From: Pseudomonas sp. BGr12
GTDB taxonomy: Bacteria > Pseudomonadota > Gammaproteobacteria > Pseudomonadales > Pseudomonadaceae
NCBI RefSeq assembly: GCF_030272895.1
Contig: NZ_JALRNF010000001.1
Location: forward strand, 174,607 to 238,606
Direction: 5' to 3'
DNA: 64,000 bases
Shown in pieces: positions 32,141 to 39,961 of the stretch (its first letter is position 1; each line of letters begins with the position of its first letter). The notes below the pieces were generated by a model. The model was not told where the DNA came from and made no database searches. It was given only the letters and a program-made list of their open reading frames with translations. Position numbers and translations under genes: made by a program.

Positions 32141-33148
32141 ATGGCGGCTCTACAGGCATTTCTCAACAATGAATTTCTCGGCACCAGCACCTGGTTCTGG
32201 CTGGCCTTCATCGCTATTGTCCTGACCCTGCTGGTGCTCGACCTCGGCGTGCTGCACCGCAAGGCCCACACCATCGAGATGCGCGAAAGCCTGCTGTTGT
32301 ACGGCGGCTATTTCAGCGTCGGGGTGCTGTTCGGGGTCTGGGTGTGGTTCGAGCTGGGCGCGCAAAGTGCCCTGGAGTTCTACACAGGTTTTCTGGTCGA
32401 GCAGTCGTTGTCCATGGACAACGTCTTCGTCATGGCGATGATCTTCAGCTACTTCGCCATCCCCCGCCTCTACCAGCACCGGGTACTGTTCTGGGGCATC
32501 CTCGGGGTGGTGGTGCTGCGCGCGATCATGATTGGCGTGGGCAGTGCGCTGGTCCGGGAATTCGCCTGGATCCTCTACCTGTTTGGCGCCTTCTTGCTGA
32601 TCACCGGGGTGAAGATGCTGTTTTCCCGGGAAGAAGCCCACCCCGACCTTGCCAACAACCCGGTGCTGCGCTTCGTGCGCAGTCACCTGCGGGTCAGCGA
32701 GCAGATACACGGCCCGCACTTTTTCGTCCGGCTCAAACCGGCCGGCCAGCACAAGGCCATGCTGTACGCCACGCCGCTGTTCCTGGCGCTGGTGCTGATC
32801 GAGCTGGCCGACCTGGTGTTCGCCGTCGACAGCGTGCCGGCGATCTTCGCCATCACCCAGGACCCGTTCATCGTCTACACCTCGAACATCTTCGCGATTC
32901 TGGGCCTGCGCGCCCTGTATTTCGCCCTCGCGGCGCTGATGCACCGCTTCGTCTACCTCAAGTATGCGTTGGCCCTGGTGCTGATTTTCATCGGCGCCAA
33001 GATCTTCTATCACGGCCTGGTCGGCGCGGTACCGGCGCTGCTGTCGCTGGGCGTGACCCTGGGGCTGTTGAGCGGTGGCGTGGTGCTGTCGCTGCTGCGC
33101 ACCCGTGACCGCCCGCAGCAGGCGGCCAGTTCCAGCAGCCACAAATGA
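32141..33148 (+). CDS. TerC-family (Alx-like) membrane transporter
   Basis: Inner-membrane protein of 335 residues with about nine transmembrane helices. TerC/Alx proteins have been linked to tellurite resistance, alkaline stress and Mn2+ efflux. The conserved acidic membrane motifs are present: LDLGVLHRKAH, QSLSMDNVFVMAMIF and IELADLVFAVDSVPAIFAIT. The start at 32141 (MAALQAFLNN) has AAGGAGG 7 bases upstream; the ATG at 32108 lacks one. The long structured leader suggests RNA-level control. Confidence 0.88.
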   Translation: MAALQAFLNNEFLGTSTWFWLAFIAIVLTLLVLDLGVLHRKAHTIEMRESLLLYGGYFSVGVLFGVWVWFELGAQSALEFYTGFLVEQSLSMDNVFVMAMIFSYFAIPRLYQHRVLFWGILGVVVLRAIMIGVGSALVREFAWILYLFGAFLLITGVKMLFSREEAHPDLANNPVLRFVRSHLRVSEQIHGPHFFVRLKPAGQHKAMLYATPLFLALVLIELADLVFAVDSVPAIFAITQDPFIVYTSNIFAILGLRALYFALAALMHRFVYLKYALALVLIFIGAKIFYHGLVGAVPALLSLGVTLGLLSGGVVLSLLRTRDRPQQAASSSSHK

Positions 33149-33149
33149 A

Positions 33150-33173
33150 TCAGGCCCGCACGGGCGGGCCTGA
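33150..33173. terminator. Bidirectional terminator between terC and acyl-CoA dehydrogenase
   Basis: TCAGGCCCGC and GCGGGCCTGA form a perfect 10-bp stem with an ACGG loop directly after the terC stop. On the minus strand it is followed by TTCATTTG, so it can also end the convergent dehydrogenase transcript. Confidence 0.75.
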
Positions 33174-33191
33174 AGGGGTACAGGGCACGGA

Positions 33192-34421
33192 TCAGTGCCC
33201 GCTGCGCAGCATCTCCTTGGGCACGTACTTGCCGATTTCATACTTGCCGATCGCCGCCCGGTGCACTTCGTCCGGGCCGTCGGCCAGGCGCAGGGTGCGC
33301 TGCATGGCATACATGTAGGCCAGCGGGAAGTCGCCGCTGACCCCGGCGCCACCGTGGATCTGGATGGCGCGGTCGATCACCTTCAGGGCCACGTTCGGCG
33401 CCACCACCTTGATCTGGGCGATTTCGCTGCGCGCCACCTTGTTACCCACAGTGTCCATCATGTAGGCCGCCTTGAGGGTCAGCAGGCGGGCCATGTCGAT
33501 TTCCATGCGCGAGTCGGCGATCTTGTCGACGTTACCACCCAGGCGCGCCAGCGGCCGGCCGAAGGCGGTACGCTCCACCGAGCGCTTGCACATCAGTTCC
33601 AGGGCCCGCTCGGCCATGCCGATCGAGCGCATGCAGTGGTGGATGCGGCCAGGGCCAAGGCGCCCCTGGGCAATCTCGAAGCCACGGCCCTCGCCCAGCA
33701 GCACGTTCTCGTAAGGCACCCGTACGTTCTCGAACAGCACTTCGGCGTGACCATGGGGGGCATCGTCGTAACCGAATACCGGCAGCGGGCGAACGATCTT
33801 CACCCCAGGGGTATCGGTGGGCACCAGGATCATCGAATGCTGCTGGTGGCGCGGACCGTCCGGATTGCTCAGGCCCATGAAGATCATGATCTTGCAACGC
33901 GGGTCGCAGGCACCGGAGGTCCACCACTTGCGACCGTTGATCACCCACTCGTCGCCGTCACGCACGGCACGGGCGGCCATGTTGGTGGCATCGGAGGACG
34001 CCACATCCGGCTCGGTCATGGCAAAGGCCGAGCGGATCTCGCCACGCAGCAGCGGTTCCAGCCACTGGCGCTTCTGCGCCTCGCTGCCATAGCGCACCAG
34101 CACTTCCATGTTGCCGGTGTCTGGCGCCGAGCAGTTGAACGGCTCGGGGCCGAGCAAGGAGCGGCCCATGATTTCTGCCAGCGGTGCGTATTCCAGGTTG
34201 GTCAGGCCCGCGCCCAGCTCCGATTCGGGGAGGAACAGGTTCCACAGCCCTTCGGCCCTGGCCCGCGCCTTGAGCTCTTCCATGATCGCGGTCGGCTGCC
34301 AACGGTCACCCTCGGCGACCTGACGCTCGAACACGGCCTCGGCGGGATAGACATAGGCGTCCATGAACGCCGTGACACGTTCGCGCAACGCCTGGACCTT
34401 GGGTGAATAGGCGAAATCCAT
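33192..34421 (-). CDS. Acyl-CoA dehydrogenase family protein (ACAD10/11-like)
   Basis: A 409-residue FAD-dependent acyl-CoA dehydrogenase. Typical segments: [16 protein letters not shown] (flavin/substrate motif), [42 protein letters not shown] and the C-terminal [35 protein letters not shown]. The size and motifs fit the ACAD10/11-like group, which in other organisms oxidises unusual or 4-hydroxy acyl-CoAs; the true substrate is unknown. It is divergent from a LysR regulator 138 bp away, the likely controller. Confidence 0.88.
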   Translation of the reverse strand: MDFAYSPKVQALRERVTAFMDAYVYPAEAVFERQVAEGDRWQPTAIMEELKARARAEGLWNLFLPESELGAGLTNLEYAPLAEIMGRSLLGPEPFNCSAPDTGNMEVLVRYGSEAQKRQWLEPLLRGEIRSAFAMTEPDVASSDATNMAARAVRDGDEWVINGRKWWTSGACDPRCKIMIFMGLSNPDGPRHQQHSMILVPTDTPGVKIVRPLPVFGYDDAPHGHAEVLFENVRVPYENVLLGEGRGFEIAQGRLGPGRIHHCMRSIGMAERALELMCKRSVERTAFGRPLARLGGNVDKIADSRMEIDMARLLTLKAAYMMDTVGNKVARSEIAQIKVVAPNVALKVIDRAIQIHGGAGVSGDFPLAYMYAMQRTLRLADGPDEVHRAAIGKYEIGKYVPKEMLRSGH

Positions 34422-34559
34422 GGGCAGTACCTTCAGTGGAAAGAGGATCTGATGAAGAGCCTAGATCAGCCGGCAAAATCCACCTAGTCTATTCTCGGCG
34501 TGTATAAACATTCATAACCAATATATGATCCGCCTATAACACCAACAAGAGCAGCGCCC
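34422..34559. promoter_or_regulatory. Divergent promoter region with LysR-type motif
   Basis: A 138-bp AT-rich divergent gap. CATA-N7-TATG (34513-34527) is an inverted repeat of the LysR T-N11-A style, flanked by TATAAA (34503-34508) and TATAAC (34535-34540). It is a reasonable operator for the adjacent LysR protein. Confidence 0.45.
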
Positions 34560-35492
34560 ATGAACCTGAGCAAGGTCGACCTGAATCTGTTCATCGTCTT
34601 CGATGCGATCTACACCGAAGCCAACCTGACCCGGGCCGGGCAGATCGTCGGCATTACCCAGCCTGCGGTGTCCAACGCCCTGGCGCGGCTGCGGGAAACC
34701 TTCAACGACCCGCTGTTCGTGCGCACGGCCCAGGGCATGGTGCCCACGCCCATGGCGCAGAACATCATAGGTCCCGTGCGCAATGCCCTGTCGCTGCTGC
34801 GCATCTCGGTGCAGGAAAGCCGCATCTTCAACCCCTTGCAGGCGAACAAGACCTTCCGCATCAGCATGACCGACCTGACCGAGGCGGTGATCCTGCCGCC
34901 GCTGTTCCAGCGCCTGCGGCGCCTGGCGCCGGCGGTGGTCATCGAGAGTTTCCTGTGCAAGCGCCGTGAAACCACCAAGGAACTGGCCGCCGGGCGCCTG
35001 GATTTCGCCGTCGATGCGCCGCTGAACACCGACCCGCAGGTGCGCCATGTCAAACTGATGCAAGACCAGTACGTCTGCGCCATGCGCCCGGGCCATCCGA
35101 TGGCCAGGGACAGCCTCAGCCTGGAGGACTACCTGGGCCTGACCCACATCCATATTTCCAGCCGGCGCAACGGCCTGGGCTATGTCGACCTGGCGCTGGG
35201 CAAGATGGGTGTGCAGCGCAAGATCGCCCTGCGCTCGCAGCATTACCTGATGGCCACGCAAGTGCTGCAGCAGACCGACATGGTCATGACCGTGCCGGAG
35301 CGCTTCGCCCGCCGCCACCAACTGAATTACCTGAGCCTGCCGGTCAACCACGTGCCGCCGCTGGAAACCCATCTGTACTGGCACGAAAGCACCGACCAGG
35401 ATCCGGCCAACCGCTGGATGCGCGAGCAGATTATCGAGTTGTGCCAGGCGGTGGTGGCGCAGGATGAACGGGCGACCGCAGCAGAGGCATAA
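34560..35492 (+). CDS. LysR-family transcriptional regulator
   Basis: A 310-residue LysR-type regulator. The N-terminal helix-turn-helix reads LFIVFDAIYTEANLTRAGQIVGITQPAVSNALARLRETF, and a LysR substrate domain covers about 95-300. The FRISMTDLTEAVILPPLF segment places it in the NodD/LeuO-like branch. Divergently arranged with the acyl-CoA dehydrogenase, so probably its regulator; the inducer is unknown. Confidence 0.9.
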   Translation: MNLSKVDLNLFIVFDAIYTEANLTRAGQIVGITQPAVSNALARLRETFNDPLFVRTAQGMVPTPMAQNIIGPVRNALSLLRISVQESRIFNPLQANKTFRISMTDLTEAVILPPLFQRLRRLAPAVVIESFLCKRRETTKELAAGRLDFAVDAPLNTDPQVRHVKLMQDQYVCAMRPGHPMARDSLSLEDYLGLTHIHISSRRNGLGYVDLALGKMGVQRKIALRSQHYLMATQVLQQTDMVMTVPERFARRHQLNYLSLPVNHVPPLETHLYWHESTDQDPANRWMREQIIELCQAVVAQDERATAAEA

Positions 35493-35813
35493 GCCTGGTA
35501 CGCACTCGATCGCAGGCTCCCACAAAGGTTCCCGGCATGACCCGGGCTCTGTGGGAGCTGCCGCCAGGCTGCGATCGGGCGTGAAGCGGCCGTAAAACCA
35601 GACCGCCTCGGTACATCTGACCCAATGAGGTGGCCGGATTGCGACTGCTACGCAGTCGATCGCAGGCTTCGCCAGCTCCCACGGACGGCAGGGTATCTGT
35701 GGGAGCTGCCGCCAGGCTGCGCCAGCTCCCACAAAGACAGTTGCTCCCACAGGATCAGACACCAGTAGCCCTTTGTGGGAGCCGGCGTAGCGGGCAATGC
35801 TGGCCAATCCTGC
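35493..35813. repeat. Repeat-dense intergenic region
   Basis: Apart from the element at 35549-35682 this gap contains further type-2 REP fragments: GCAGGCTCCCACAAAGGTTC near 35513, TGTGGGAGCTGCCGCCAGGC near 35699, GCCAGCTCCCACAAAG near 35721, TTGCTCCCACAGG near 35740, and TGTGGGAGCCGGCGTAGCG near 35774. No open frame here has a ribosome-binding site. It separates the LysR gene from liuR. Confidence 0.75.
35549..35682 (-). repeat. REP-bounded ~140-bp element, copy B
   Basis: On the minus strand this reads type-2 REP arm, GCCTGCGATCGACTGC, CAGTCGCAA, variable centre, GGTTTTACGGCCGCTTCACG, GATCGCAGCCTGGCGGCAGC and a terminal inverse arm. It is homologous to 30401-30541 in the opposite orientation, and here both ends are well preserved. 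Confidence 0.7.
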
Positions 35814-35843
35814 TTGACGTATACGTCAACCTGCAATTAGGTT
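35814..35843 (+). promoter_or_regulatory. liuR-mvaB promoter with LiuR operator
   Basis: TTGACGTATACGTCAA (35814-35829) is a perfect 16-bp palindrome resembling the reported LiuR operator. Its left half is also a consensus -35 (TTGACG), followed after 18 bp by a -10-like TAGGTT (35838-35843). The operator therefore overlaps the -35 of the liuR promoter, as expected for a MerR-type autoregulator. Confidence 0.75.
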
Positions 35844-35871
35844 AGCTCATGCCCTCTTTCCGAGCCTGACC

Positions 35872-36273
35872 ATGAGCAGCCAGACCTACAGCATTTCCGA
35901 CCTGTCCCGCGAACTGGACATCACCACCCGGGCCATCCGCTTCTATGAGGAGCAAGGCCTGCTCAGCCCTGAGCGCCGGGGCCTGGAGCGTGTCTATTCG
36001 GCCCGCGACAAGGTCAGCCTGAAGCTGATCCTGCGCGGCAAGCGTATCGGTTTTTCCCTGGCCGAATGCCGCGAACTGATCGAACTCTACGACCCTTCCA
36101 GCGGCAACCTCAAGCAGTTGCACAGCATGCTGGCAAAAATTGCCGAACGCCGCGCCCAGCTCGAACAGCAACTGCTCGATATCCAGCAGATGCAACTGGA
36201 GCTCGACACCGCCGAAGAGCGCTGTGAACAAGCGCTGGCCGCCACCTTGAACAATCAGAAAAACAGCCTTTGA
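35872..36273 (+). CDS. liuR: MerR-family regulator of leucine/isovalerate catabolism
   Basis: A 133-residue MerR-type regulator. Helix-turn-helix and wing: SISDLSRELDITTRAIRFYEEQGLLSP...GLERVYSARD. A coiled coil from about residue 80 (IAERRAQLEQQLLDIQQMQLELDTAEERC) provides dimerisation. There are no metal-binding cysteines of the MerR/CueR type. Identity as LiuR rests on the sequence class, the operator palindrome and the adjacent mvaB, 18 bp downstream. The other liu genes (liuABCD) are not in the window. Confidence 0.85.
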   Translation: MSSQTYSISDLSRELDITTRAIRFYEEQGLLSPERRGLERVYSARDKVSLKLILRGKRIGFSLAECRELIELYDPSSGNLKQLHSMLAKIAERRAQLEQQLLDIQQMQLELDTAEERCEQALAATLNNQKNSL

Positions 36274-36291
36274 GCCCTGAGGAACCGCGCC

Positions 36292-37191
36292 ATGTCATTG
36301 CCTAAAGAAGTTCGCCTGGTCGAAGTCGGCCCGCGCGACGGCCTGCAGAACGAAGCCCAGCCCATCAGCGTGGCGGACAAGGTCCGACTGGTCGATGACC
36401 TGACGGCGGCGGGCCTGTCCTATATAGAGGTGGGCAGTTTCGTCTCGCCCAAGTGGGTGCCGCAGATGGCCGGCTCGGCTGAAGTCTTCGCCGGTATCCA
36501 GCAGAAGGCGGGCGTCACCTATGCCGCCCTGGCACCGAACCTGCGCGGTTTTGAAGACGCCCTGGCTGCCGGAGTCAAGGAAGTGGCGGTGTTCGCCGCA
36601 GCCTCGGAGGCCTTCTCCCAGCGCAACATCAACTGCTCGATCAGTGAAAGCCTGCAACGCTTCGTGCCGATCATGGACGCCGCCCGCGCCCATGGCGTGC
36701 GCGTGCGCGGTTACGTGTCCTGCGTGCTGGGTTGCCCCTATGAAGGTGCGGTCAGCGCCGAACAGGTCGCGCCGGTAGCACGCGAGCTGTACGACATGGG
36801 CTGCTATGAAGTGTCCCTGGGCGACACCATCGGCACCGGCACCCCTGGCGCCACCCGCCGCCTGTTCGAGGTGGTGGCCGCCCAGGTACCGCGCAACCAG
36901 CTGGCCGGTCACTTCCATGACACCTACGGCCAGGCCCTGGCCAACGTCTATGCCAGCCTGCTGGAAGGCATCAGCGTGTTCGACAGCTCGGTCGCAGGCC
37001 TGGGCGGCTGCCCCTATGCCAAGGGCGCCAGCGGCAACGTCGCCAGCGAAGACGTGCTGTACATGCTCCAGGGCCTGGGTATCGACACCGGTATCGACCT
37101 GGATCGGCTGATCGCGGCAGGCCTGCGTATCAGCCAGGTGCTCAACCGTGCCAGCGGCTCGCGGGTGGCGCGGGCACGTAACGCGCAATGA
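36292..37191 (+). CDS. mvaB: Hydroxymethylglutaryl-CoA lyase
   Basis: A 299-residue TIM-barrel lyase that splits 3-hydroxy-3-methylglutaryl-CoA into acetoacetate and acetyl-CoA, the last step of leucine breakdown (LiuE). Motifs: [12 protein letters not shown] with the metal-binding Asp, [24 protein letters not shown] and the lyase signature [20 protein letters not shown] with its catalytic cysteine. It follows liuR in a two-gene operon and is followed by the hairpin at 37196. Confidence 0.95.
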   Translation: MSLPKEVRLVEVGPRDGLQNEAQPISVADKVRLVDDLTAAGLSYIEVGSFVSPKWVPQMAGSAEVFAGIQQKAGVTYAALAPNLRGFEDALAAGVKEVAVFAAASEAFSQRNINCSISESLQRFVPIMDAARAHGVRVRGYVSCVLGCPYEGAVSAEQVAPVARELYDMGCYEVSLGDTIGTGTPGATRRLFEVVAAQVPRNQLAGHFHDTYGQALANVYASLLEGISVFDSSVAGLGGCPYAKGASGNVASEDVLYMLQGLGIDTGIDLDRLIAAGLRISQVLNRASGSRVARARNAQ

Positions 37192-37195
37192 GCCC

Positions 37196-37235
37196 GGGCG
37201 GTAACAGCCAGGGGACGGCCTGGGTGTTACCGCCC
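37196..37235 (+). promoter_or_regulatory. Large GTAAC/GTTAC hairpin between mvaB and crcY
   Basis: GGGCGGTAACA (37196-37206) pairs perfectly with TGTTACCGCCC (37225-37235), and inside CCAGG (37208-37212) pairs with CCTGG (37219-37223): 16 bp in all around a GGACGG loop, starting 5 bp after the mvaB stop. A further GTAACA lies at 37260-37265. It may act as the mvaB terminator, as an upstream binding site for the crcY activator CbrB, or both. Confidence 0.55.
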
Positions 37236-37346
37236 CCGCACTTTGCGGGAAAAAACCGGGTAACACGGAAACAAATCGACAAATTCTCCCGCCTCTCCGT
37301 CTGACCAAAAATGCTAAGCAGTTGATTTTATTGAGTTTTAAAAAGT

Positions 37347-37362
37347 TGGCACGGCACCTGCT
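37347..37362 (+). promoter_or_regulatory. Sigma-54 (RpoN) promoter of crcY
   Basis: TGGCACGGCACCTGCT has the invariant GG (37348-37349) and GC (37360-37361) with 10 bases between, matching TGGCACG-N4-TTGCW apart from one base. The predicted start point is about 37373. The P. putida crcY gene is known to be RpoN-dependent and activated by CbrB. Confidence 0.88.
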
Positions 37363-37372
37363 ATATCTTTGG

Positions 37373-37731
37373 TACAACAACAATAAAAACAACGACACAC
37401 CCAATAAAAATAAGACGTAACGACTCTGACATAACAAAAACAACACGGCAGAGACGCAGCTAACAGATTTTTTTGGAGAGAATGTGCTTTCCCGGGGCGT
37501 GCCCCGCAGCCTGACACAGAACAATAAAACTACCCCAAGGTAGCGCCTGTCACGGTTGGATCAGCAATGATGAAGGTAGATCCGCGCTCAAAAAAATACG
37601 TTTGCTCTTGATCCCGGATGGGGATCGCCAGTGACACAGAGGCAACGGTCGCCAAAAACAACAACAGGCCGCCCTCCAATAACAAAAAAAGAGCACGCAA
37701 CAATCTTTGAGGGGAGCTTCGGCTCCCCTCA
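37373..37731 (+). ncRNA. crcY: Small RNA CrcY (Hfq/Crc decoy)
   Basis: An approximately 360-nt RNA that sequesters the Hfq/Crc translational repressor and so relieves catabolite repression. CA motifs of the AANAAYAA type occur in six clusters: 37376-37392 (three overlapping), 37406-37413, 37436-37443, 37520-37527, 37654-37664 and 37678-37685. The gene lies between mvaB and mgtC, as described for P. putida CrcY, which is how I distinguish it from CrcZ. It has a sigma-54 promoter and a strong terminal hairpin. Small open frames inside it are not genes. Confidence 0.92.
37708..37731. terminator. Terminator hairpin shared by crcY and mgtC
   Basis: A 10-bp stem, TGAGGGGAGC / GCTCCCCTCA, with a stable TTCG loop. 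It ends crcY on the plus strand. On the minus strand it overlaps the mgtC stop and is followed some 15 bases on by a run of seven T, so it probably serves both convergent transcripts. Confidence 0.85.
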
Positions 37732-38253
37732 GTGCTTCCTGCCCTCCCCGTTTTCATCCTTGTCGTTTTCCAGCCTGTCCACCACCCAGGGCATCACGCC
37801 CAGCACCAGCAGTGCCAGCACCGTGCTGATCAGCGCCGTGGCCTCGCGCCCCATGCCTGCCGCTACACCAATGGCCGCCGTCATCCACAACCCGGCAGCG
37901 GTGGTCAGGCCTTTGACGTGACTGACGTCCTCCTGATTGCGGCCCTTGAGAATCGTCCCCGCCCCCAGAAACCCGATCCCGGCGACGATGCCTTGTACCA
38001 CCCGGCTCAAGGCCGCATCGTCGACCCCGGCCATGCGCGGCACCAGCACGAACAGGGCGGCGCCCAGGGCCACCAGCATGTGGGTGCGCACCCCGGCGGC
38101 CTTGCCCTTGAGCTCCCGCTCGAAGCCCAGTAGCGCACCGAGCAGGCCCGCCATCAGCAGCCGCACCGTCACCTGGGTCAGTTGCCGGGCATCTTCAATG
38201 TCGGCGAACTCGGCCACCAGGGTCAACCAGACTTGATGCCACCAGGCGTCCAT
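37729..38253 (-). CDS. mgtC: MgtC/SapB family membrane protein
   Basis: A 174-residue inner-membrane protein with four to five hydrophobic segments. MgtC proteins support growth in low Mg2+ and acid and, in several pathogens, inhibit the F1Fo ATPase. Characteristic sequence: LLMAGLLGALLGFERELKGKAAGVRTHMLVALGAALF and GIGFLGAGTILK...VKGLTTAAGLWMTAAIGVAAG. It lacks the C-terminal ACT-like domain of longer MgtC proteins. Its stop codon lies in the crcY terminator. Confidence 0.88.
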   Translation of the reverse strand: MDAWWHQVWLTLVAEFADIEDARQLTQVTVRLLMAGLLGALLGFERELKGKAAGVRTHMLVALGAALFVLVPRMAGVDDAALSRVVQGIVAGIGFLGAGTILKGRNQEDVSHVKGLTTAAGLWMTAAIGVAAGMGREATALISTVLALLVLGVMPWVVDRLENDKDENGEGRKH

Positions 38254-38445
38254 CGGTGTGCTCCCGATCCAGGGCTGTTAAAGCATGGACCGCCAGGCAC
38301 AGGTAAAAGTGCACCCTCGCCCTGGCTGTAGCGGGTGCGGTGGATGGTCGCAGGCCTCTCGAAAGCACCGCGCCAGGCTCGATAATCTGGGGCCTGCACC
38401 GGCTGGACCGTTAATCTGATACGGTTTTTATCGAAATACCTGAGC

Positions 38446-38460
38446 CTGTTATGCAAACAG
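38446..38460. promoter_or_regulatory. Palindrome upstream of ccoG
   Basis: CTGTT-ATGCA-AACAG is a perfect inverted repeat in the 258-bp gap between mgtC and ccoG, 52 bp before the ccoG start. It may be an operator. No ANR box was found in this gap despite the cytochrome-oxidase role of CcoG. Confidence 0.35.
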
Positions 38461-38511
38461 ATGGGGCGCCATAGTGCTCTGGCCTGATCGAGGCCTGATG
38501 AGCGACGAACC

Positions 38512-39924
38512 ATGAGCGATAGAATTCCCGTCCAGATCGTTGAAGTAGCCGAGCCTTCCCCCCTCAAGAAGAAGGCCGCCAGCAGCGACAGACAGATCCA
38601 CACCCGCAGCTTCACCGGCTTTTTTCGCAACCTGCGCCTGGTTGGCGCGGGTTTCCTGTTCCTGCTGTTCTTCGGCACCGTCTGGCTGGACTGGAACGGT
38701 CGCCAGGCGGTGCTGTGGGACCTGGCCGACAGCAAGTTCCACATTTTTGGCGCGACCTTCTGGCCCCAGGACTTCATCCTGCTGTCGGCCCTGCTGATCA
38801 TCTGTGCCTTCGGCCTGTTCGCCATCACCGTGTTCGCCGGCCGGGTCTGGTGTGGCTACACCTGCCCGCAGAGTTCCTGGACCTGGATCTTCATGTGGTG
38901 CGAGAAGGTCACCGAAGGCGACCGCAACCAGCGGATCAAACTCGCGGCCGCGCCCTGGAGCCTCAACAAGCTGGCCCGGCGCTCGGCCAAGCACAGCCTG
39001 TGGCTGGCCATCAGCGTGCTGACCGGCCTGACCTTCGTCGGTTACTTCACACCGATCCGGCCGTTGGCCGCAGAACTCTTCACCCTGCAACTGGGCGGCA
39101 TCAGCCTGTTCTGGATCCTGTTCTTCACCGGCGCCACCTACCTCAACGCCGGCTGGCTGCGTGAAGCGGTGTGCATGCACATGTGCCCCTACGCCCGCTT
39201 CCAGAGCGTGATGTTCGACAAGGACACCCTGGCCATTGCCTACGATCCGGCACGTGGCGAGTCCCGCGGCCCGCGCAAGAAAGACAGCGACTACAAGGCC
39301 AAGGGCCTGGGCGATTGCATCGACTGCCAGATGTGCGTGCAGGTCTGCCCCACCGGCATCGACATCCGCGACGGCCTGCAGATGGAGTGCATCGGCTGCG
39401 CGGCCTGCATCGACGCCTGTGATTCGATCATGGACAAGATGGGCTACGCCCGTGGCCTGGTCGGCTACAAGTCCGAGCATAACCTGCAAGGTGGCAAGAC
39501 CAACTGGCTGCGCCCGCGCCTGCTCGGCTACGTCACGGTACTGGTGGTAATGATCGGTGCCCTGGTCATCGCCCTGCAGCAGCGGCCCATGGTGTCGATG
39601 GATGTGATCAAGGACCGCGGCCTGTTCCGCGAGAACAACCTGGGTCAGATCGAGAACATCTACACCCTCAAGGTCATCAACAAGACCCAGCAGCCCCAGC
39701 ATTACCGCCTGCGCCTGGTCGATGCCCAAGGCTTCGAGCTGCACGGCAAGACCGAATTCACCCTGGCCGCCGGCGAAATGGGTGAGATGCCGGTCTCCGT
39801 GGCGATGCTCGCCGAGCGTGCCCAAAGCAGTTCCCGGGAGCTGGCCTTCGAAGTGATCGACAGCGACCAGCCGGGTATCTCGACGATCGCCCACAGCCGT
39901 TTTGTCGCCCCTTTGAACCGTTGA
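38512..39924 (+). CDS. ccoG: Cytochrome c oxidase accessory protein CcoG (FixG/RdxA)
   Basis: A 470-residue polyferredoxin of the inner membrane. CcoG is reported to reduce Cu2+ during assembly of cbb3-type cytochrome oxidase. Five membrane segments (for example 45-62, 93-115), the conserved GRVWCGYTCPQSSWTWIFMWCE, and two ferredoxin motifs, CIDCQMCVQVCP and CIGCAACIDAC, at about 265-310. A C-terminal Ig-like IG-C domain covers about 360-470. It usually sits next to ccoNOQP, but no oxidase structural genes are in this window. Confidence 0.93.
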   Translation: MSDRIPVQIVEVAEPSPLKKKAASSDRQIHTRSFTGFFRNLRLVGAGFLFLLFFGTVWLDWNGRQAVLWDLADSKFHIFGATFWPQDFILLSALLIICAFGLFAITVFAGRVWCGYTCPQSSWTWIFMWCEKVTEGDRNQRIKLAAAPWSLNKLARRSAKHSLWLAISVLTGLTFVGYFTPIRPLAAELFTLQLGGISLFWILFFTGATYLNAGWLREAVCMHMCPYARFQSVMFDKDTLAIAYDPARGESRGPRKKDSDYKAKGLGDCIDCQMCVQVCPTGIDIRDGLQMECIGCAACIDACDSIMDKMGYARGLVGYKSEHNLQGGKTNWLRPRLLGYVTVLVVMIGALVIALQQRPMVSMDVIKDRGLFRENNLGQIENIYTLKVINKTQQPQHYRLRLVDAQGFELHGKTEFTLAAGEMGEMPVSVAMLAERAQSSSRELAFEVIDSDQPGISTIAHSRFVAPLNR

Positions 39925-39961
39925 TCACATACACTTTGCAGCAGTCGAAACGTTCCGAGCC

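Noticed and set aside
37530..37921. Small open frames on both strands inside or overlapping crcY
   Set aside because: They have no ribosome-binding sites and run through the sRNA and its terminator; the CA-rich motif pattern explains the sequence better.
38254..38511. Search for an ANR box upstream of ccoG
   Set aside because: No sequence close to TTGAT-N4-ATCAA was found; only the CTGTT/AACAG palindrome was noted.
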